22,440 nt of DNA from a virus. The stretch covers positions 1-22,440 of IMG/VR virus record IMGVR_UViG_3300029787_000365. The stretch is one strand, 5' to 3'. A program made the translations under genes and the position numbers. The notes under the pieces were generated by a model, which worked only from the letters and a program-made list of their open reading frames with translations, was not told the origin of the DNA and searched no databases. This document shows positions 18,948-22,440 of the stretch, piece after piece (position 1 is the first letter of the stretch; every line of letters begins with the position of its first letter).

Positions 18948-20363
18948 ATGGCATTAAATCCATATTTTCTACAAGGTTCACAGGCAGAACAAAGGTTAGT
19001 TCAGAATCTTATAAATGAACAACTTAAAATTTATGGTGTAGAAGTAACATATATTCCAAGAAAATATGTTAACACAGAATCAATAATAGAAGAAGTAACG
19101 ACATCAAAATTTGATGATAACTTTCAAATAGAAGCATATGTAAACACATATGATGGATATGCAGGTGCAGGAGATGTTTTAACTAAGTTTGGTATGAGTT
19201 TAAGAGATGAAGTTACTCTTACAATATCAAGAGAAAGATTTGAAGATTTTATTTCACCTTTTATGAATGCTGATGATGACATTGAGTTGTCATCTCGACC
19301 TCGTGAAGGTGATTTAGTATTTTTTCCATTAGGACAAAGATTATTTGAAGTCAAGTTTGTAGAACATGAAAATCCTTTTTACCAATTAGGTAAGAACTAT
19401 GTTTATGAACTGAAATGTGAACTCTTTGAATATGAGGATGAAGTTATTGATACTTCAATTGATGCAATTGATACTCAGGTTGAAGATGAAGGATATATTG
19501 CAAATCTTCAACTTGTTGGAGTTGGTAGAACTGCAACTGCATCTGCAATTGTTAATAGTGGTTATATTCGTGAAATATTCTTAAATAATGATGGGTCAGG
19601 GTTTACAGGAACTCCTATAGTTTCAATAAGCACATCTCCCTCTGGTTTATCTGGTTCTAATGCTACAGCAGTTGCATTTACAACATCAAGAACAAATATC
19701 ACATCTGTTGAAAAAATATTATTAACGAATGCTGGTTTTGGTTATACAGAGGCACCTACAATTACATTCTCAGGTGGTGGTGGAACTGGAGTCGCTGCTA
19801 CTTGTTCAATTAATACTGCAACGAATGGTATTATTAGATTTGTTATTAATGATACTGGTGTTGGATATGGAACTGCACCAACAGTAACAATTCCAGTTCC
19901 AAATGCTGGTGTTGCATCTGATAGAGCTACTGGTATTGCATCCATTGGTATTGACCCATCAAGTGGATTTAATCGTGTTAATTCAATCTTTGTATCTAAT
20001 CCTGGTGCAGCGTATACATCAGCACCTTCTGTTACAATATCTGACCCAGAGACTATTAGTGGAATTGGAACATATCATTTCAATGAGGTTGTTCAAGGAA
20101 TGCGTTCAGGAACTCAAGCAAGAGTTAAGAATTGGGATTATGATACTAAAATACTTAAAGTTGGTAATGTTGGAATTGGAACCACTACGACAGGATTCTT
20201 CTCTGGTGAAGACATTAAAGGACTTACTTCGGGTGCAATATTCAGTGTTTCTACATTTGATGAGGATAATACTACCGATAAATACAATGAAGGTGATATA
20301 TTTGAGTCAGAAGCAGACTTGCTTATTGACTTTTCAGAATCAAATCCATTCGGGAGTTTTTAA
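18948..20363 (+). CDS. 14: Neck protein gp14 with a large repeat insertion
   Basis: gp14 is the partner of gp13 in the head-tail neck. The N-terminal 165 residues match T4 gp14 throughout: YGVEVTYIPRKYV, YVNTYDGYAGAGD, FGMSLRDEVTLTIS, EGDLVFFPL and ENPFYQLGKN correspond to segments of the T4 protein. The end, FSESNPFGSF, resembles FESSPFDNDF. T4 gp14 has 256 residues and this protein has 471. The extra block, about residues 185-441, lies between the two conserved parts. It contains four or five beta-rich GxGYxxxPxVxI repeats followed by two SGA-type modules. The repeats share their pattern with those in gp8 and in the giant left protein. gp14 is followed directly by the ATG of a small gene. 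Confidence 0.93.
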   Translation: MALNPYFLQGSQAEQRLVQNLINEQLKIYGVEVTYIPRKYVNTESIIEEVTTSKFDDNFQIEAYVNTYDGYAGAGDVLTKFGMSLRDEVTLTISRERFEDFISPFMNADDDIELSSRPREGDLVFFPLGQRLFEVKFVEHENPFYQLGKNYVYELKCELFEYEDEVIDTSIDAIDTQVEDEGYIANLQLVGVGRTATASAIVNSGYIREIFLNNDGSGFTGTPIVSISTSPSGLSGSNATAVAFTTSRTNITSVEKILLTNAGFGYTEAPTITFSGGGGTGVAATCSINTATNGIIRFVINDTGVGYGTAPTVTIPVPNAGVASDRATGIASIGIDPSSGFNRVNSIFVSNPGAAYTSAPSVTISDPETISGIGTYHFNEVVQGMRSGTQARVKNWDYDTKILKVGNVGIGTTTTGFFSGEDIKGLTSGAIFSVSTFDEDNTTDKYNEGDIFESEADLLIDFSESNPFGSF

Positions 20364-20573
20364 ATGGGATATCCAAAACCTTATAAAATACCATATGATC
20401 CTTGGTTTGATTACAACATTCCAGCAGCAATAAATGATGCTTTACAATGTTGGATAGCAACTGAAGATACAGCAAAGTGGACAACTGAAGTTGATGAAAC
20501 TGTACATTCTAAAATGTATGATTTAGCAACAGAAAGTGGTTTGCTATTAGGTGGATCGGAGTTATTAACGTAG
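20364..20573 (+). CDS. 69-residue protein of unknown function between gp14 and gp15
   Basis: The gene starts directly after the gp14 TAA. A GGGAG ribosome site at 20352-20356, seven bases before the ATG, supports the start. The protein opens with a Pro/Tyr-rich segment (MGYPKPYKIPYDPWFDY) and then looks mostly helical, with two tryptophans (CWIATED, AKWTTEVDE). It has no signal peptide, membrane segment or known catalytic motif. T4 has no gene between 14 and 15. I do not recognise a family. Its tight place in the neck cluster suggests a small virion or assembly protein, which is inference only. Confidence 0.72.
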   Translation: MGYPKPYKIPYDPWFDYNIPAAINDALQCWIATEDTAKWTTEVDETVHSKMYDLATESGLLLGGSELLT

Positions 20574-20577
20574 AAAA

Positions 20578-21426
20578 ATGTTAGGAAATTATTTTTACCA
20601 CGAAATTATAAAGAAAACGGTTATTGCGTTTGGAACATTATTTAATGATATCCATGTACGTCATGAAGATGGTGCAGGGAATATTATTTCTGATATTAAG
20701 GTTCCAGTTGCATATGGACCAAGACAAAAGTTTTTAGCAAGAGTTACACAACAAGCAGAATTAAATAAGGCAACTCAGATTACATTACCTAGAATTTCTT
20801 TTGAGATTACAAATATCTCATATGACTCTACAAGAAAAGCAGGTATTACTCAGACATTTAAAGCAAAGGATGTTAATAATGACCAAATGAAAAAGGTCTT
20901 TATGCCAGTCCCTTATAATCTTGGATTTGATTTAAATATATTAGTGAAATTGCAAGATGATGGATTACAAATATTAGAACAGATATTACCATTCTTTCAA
21001 CCAGGTTTTAATATATCAATTGATTTAGTTAAATCAATCGGTGAGAAAAGAGACATACCAATGGTGCTACAGAATATAACACAGCAAGATGATTATGAAG
21101 GTGATATGTCAACACGAAGAGCATTAATATACACATTATCATTTACAGCAAAAACATTTATGTTTAATCATATTGCTCAAACTCCAGAAGGACTTATCAA
21201 AAAAGTTCAGTTGGATTACTATTCAAATACAAATACTCAAACAGCATCAAGAGTTCAAAGATATACTGTTCTACCAAAAGCGAAGAAAGATTATAATGAA
21301 GATAATGTTATAGATACTGCAGATGACTTATTAATTGAACCAGGTGATGATTTTGGATTTACAGAAACAAGTTCATTCTTTGGTGATGCTAAAGAGTTTA
21401 GTCCTACAAGAAAGGTAGATATCTAA
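20578..21426 (+). CDS. 15: Tail completion / sheath stabiliser protein gp15
   Basis: In T4, gp15 forms a ring that caps the tail tube and sheath and docks onto the neck. This 282-residue protein is close to the T4 length (272). The N-terminus MLGNYFYHEIIKKTVIAFG followed by LFNDIHV matches MFGYFYNSSFRRYATLMG and LFSNIQI. A later LPRISFEITNISYD matches LPRINLHLVDFSY. The middle has VPYNLGFDLNILVK and EQILPFFQPGFNISI, typical of the family. The C-terminal 45 residues are acidic and include a dockerin-like calcium-loop pattern at 238-249 (DYNEDNVIDTAD). The stop overlaps the gp16 start as TAATG. Confidence 0.93.
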   Translation: MLGNYFYHEIIKKTVIAFGTLFNDIHVRHEDGAGNIISDIKVPVAYGPRQKFLARVTQQAELNKATQITLPRISFEITNISYDSTRKAGITQTFKAKDVNNDQMKKVFMPVPYNLGFDLNILVKLQDDGLQILEQILPFFQPGFNISIDLVKSIGEKRDIPMVLQNITQQDDYEGDMSTRRALIYTLSFTAKTFMFNHIAQTPEGLIKKVQLDYYSNTNTQTASRVQRYTVLPKAKKDYNEDNVIDTADDLLIEPGDDFGFTETSSFFGDAKEFSPTRKVDI

Positions 21427-21677
21427 TGAGCAAGTTTGATTCTTTAAATGATACTTTTGATACTGATGATAGTGTTGAAGTAGATGCGATTGTTAAAGCA
21501 GAAGATACTGAATTACAGAAGAGTCAAACTAGAGCAGAGAACGTTGAAAAGGATTATGATTATACAAGAGGTAATTTATATTCACTCATAGAAAAAGGGC
21601 AAGAAGCAATTAATGGTATTATGGAAGTTGCAGGAGAAACTGCAAGTCCAAGAGCATACGAAGTTGCAGGTCAATAA
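21426..21677 (+). CDS. 16: Small terminase subunit gp16, truncated N-terminal part
   Basis: gp16 is the DNA-recognition subunit of the T4 packaging terminase and works with the gp17 ATPase. This 83-residue frame carries the family's most recognisable stretch in marine T4-like phages, from KDYDYTRGNLYSLIEKGQE through INGIMEVA to PRAYEVAGQ. It stops right after GQ, where relatives continue for several tens of residues with a helical segment. T4 gp16 has 164 residues. A sequence resembling the normal C-terminus (TELSKMLKDG) follows in the -1 frame and ends nine bases before the next ATG. The simplest reading is an internal, frame-changing deletion. An AAAGG site at 21411-21415 precedes the start. 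Identity is fairly sure; whether the truncated product is made or works is unknown. Confidence 0.82.
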   Translation: MSKFDSLNDTFDTDDSVEVDAIVKAEDTELQKSQTRAENVEKDYDYTRGNLYSLIEKGQEAINGIMEVAGETASPRAYEVAGQ

Positions 21678-21733
21678 CTGAACTATCAAAGATGTTAAAA
21701 GACGGAATGCTAAATAATAATAGCTCTGAATAG
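21671..21733 (+). pseudogene. 16: Remnant of the gp16 C-terminus in the -1 frame
   Basis: Read from 21671, the sequence gives SITELSKMLKDGMLNNNSSE and then a TAG at 21731-21733. This resembles the tail of marine T4-like gp16 proteins, as I recall them, where a VGSTAEL-type segment precedes a short hydrophilic end. The frame is -1 relative to the N-terminal part, and the helical middle is absent. The stop lies nine bases before the ATG at 21742, a normal gene spacing, which supports this as the original gene end. The assignment rests on family memory and should be tested by alignment. Confidence 0.6.
21710..21716 (+). promoter_or_regulatory. Possible late promoter (CTAAATA)
   Basis: CTAAATA resembles the T4 late consensus and a late motif reported for cyanophages. 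It lies inside the gp16 tail remnant, 25 bases before the ATG at 21742, which suits a promoter for the next gene. The sequence is short and this genome is A+T-rich, so a chance match is quite possible. The downstream gene has no clear ribosome site. Confidence 0.35.
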
Positions 21734-21741
21734 TCTGTATA

Positions 21742-22440
21742 ATGGCGAAGACTTCCTGTAAGAAGGGACAATACTACTGCAACACTGACCAAAAGTGTAA
21801 ACCTATTCCTGATGGATATAGTGTTCGTGCTGATGGAATTCTTGTCAAAGAAGATAAGCATGGTGATCACGAACCAGAAATGATTCGTAGTCAATTGAAA
21901 ACTGCAGGTAGAGCATCTAAACGTATTGAAAAACATTCACGTAAGAAAGAAAATTTCAAAGCGTGGGTGCAATCAAAGATAACTAAGGCATCTGATTACT
22001 TAGATACTGCTGCAGATTATCTTGATGGTAAAGATGATGTTAAAGAAGGTTCACTTCGTAAATGGTTTAAGGGTTCTAAATCCAAAGACGGTAAAGGTGG
22101 ATGGGTTAATGTAACCACAGGTGGAACTTGTGCAAGTGATGAACCAGGTGAGGGAGTACCAAAATGTGTATCTCGTTCTAAATATGAGAGTATGACTCCT
22201 GCAGAAAGAAGATCTGCATCTAGAAGAAAGAAAAGTAAAGATAAAGGTCAGCAATCAAAAACTAGTGCTGCAAAACCAACTTATGTTTCAACTGATAAAC
22301 CTAAAAAGAAAATGAAAGAAGAATTTATTTCACTACCACTTCAACTTGAAGTTCCACAAAACGATGGAGAGTTTAAATTAGGTCTGATGTTCCGTGAGAG
22401 TTTAGAACAAAATCGTGGTATGCTCTTCGTATTTGAAAAT
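21742..22440 (+). CDS. Mosaic phage protein, Cys-rich start and DUF192-like end, 3'-truncated by the window edge
   Basis: This frame is open from the ATG at 21742 to the window edge (233 residues visible) and carries good coding content. Residues 3-20 are Cys-rich (SCKKGQYYCNTDQKCKPIP). Residues about 42-90 are helical and charged, with WVQSKITKASDYLDTAADYL, a segment type I recall from several marine T4-like phage proteins. Residues about 100-160 hold LRKWFKGSKSKDGKGGWVNV with two further cysteines and a basic RRSASRRKKSKDK run. This resembles a small phage domain (possibly DUF6321). The last 40 residues match the start of DUF192 (LGLMFRESLEQNRGMLFVFE). The gene lies where T4 has gp17, so it is an extra gene between gp16 and whatever follows. 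No function can be assigned. Confidence 0.75.
   Translation, partial: MAKTSCKKGQYYCNTDQKCKPIPDGYSVRADGILVKEDKHGDHEPEMIRSQLKTAGRASKRIEKHSRKKENFKAWVQSKITKASDYLDTAADYLDGKDDVKEGSLRKWFKGSKSKDGKGGWVNVTTGGTCASDEPGEGVPKCVSRSKYESMTPAERRSASRRKKSKDKGQQSKTSAAKPTYVSTDKPKKKMKEEFISLPLQLEVPQNDGEFKLGLMFRESLEQNRGMLFVFEN

Noticed and set aside
19903-20433. 176-residue open frame on the + strand overlapping gp14
   Set aside because: It is an alternate frame of the gp14 repeat region, Leu/Gln-rich from codon shift of repeated Thr/Ser/Gly codons, and it overlaps the well-supported 69-residue gene.
21660-21680. A programmed -1 frameshift that would restore gp16
   Set aside because: There is no slippery heptamer or following stem structure, and a shift would still leave the helical middle of gp16 missing.
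21675-21741. A self-splicing intron interrupting gp16
   Set aside because: The stretch after the stop is short, lacks convincing group I core elements, and reads as the gp16 tail in another frame. No downstream gp16 exon is visible in the window.
21619-21936. 105-residue open frame on the - strand across the gp16 end
   Set aside because: It is antisense to gp16 and to the clearly coding right-edge gene, with low-complexity Ser/Phe/Leu content and no ribosome site.

Overview
The window is a late structural-gene block of a T4-like myovirus, most likely a marine one. The host could be Prochlorococcus, Synechococcus or Pelagibacter (SAR11); this cannot be settled from the sequence. The reasons are: (i) recognisable homologues of T4 gp8, gp13, gp14, gp15 and gp16 in T4 order; (ii) T4-type late promoters (TATAAATA) in the gaps; (iii) strongly A+T-rich sequence, about one third G+C by eye; and (iv) several small conserved proteins and giant repeat-rich virion proteins typical of marine T4-like phages. 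Every gene is on the + strand. No gap is longer than about 70 bases, and I saw no tRNA, CRISPR array, insertion sequence or integrase.

Layout. Positions 1-6666 hold the 3' part of a giant baseplate-region protein that enters from the left; it sits where T4 has gp7. A late promoter (6679) then leads into the baseplate wedge protein gp8 (6709-8298), a 2481-residue DUF4815-type virion protein (8300-15745) and a 67-residue conserved small protein (15742-15945). A second late promoter (15950) leads into a 75-residue protein, a 568-residue fibre-like protein, a 58-residue coiled-coil protein, the neck proteins gp13 and gp14, a 69-residue unknown, the tail completion protein gp15 and the small terminase gp16. 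Many of these genes overlap or abut at stop/start codons (TAATG, ATGA), which points to translational coupling. After gp16 a new reading frame runs off the right edge (21742-22440). It is a mosaic protein ending in what looks like the start of a DUF192 domain.

How the parts fit. The left half builds the baseplate and its attached fibres. gp13, gp14 and gp15 join the filled head to the tail, and gp16 belongs to the DNA-packaging terminase. Short beta-rich repeat modules recur in at least four of these proteins: the giant left protein, gp8, the DUF4815 protein and gp14. In gp8 and gp14 they are inserted into a recognisable T4-like core and explain most of the extra length.

Most notable: gp16 is broken. 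Its conserved N-terminal part stops at 21677, but a typical gp16 C-terminal tail continues in the -1 frame (21671-21733). The middle of the gene appears deleted, by a real mutation or an assembly error. Next in interest are the spread of the repeat modules, the mosaic right-edge protein, and calcium-loop-like motifs in gp15 and in the DUF4815 protein.
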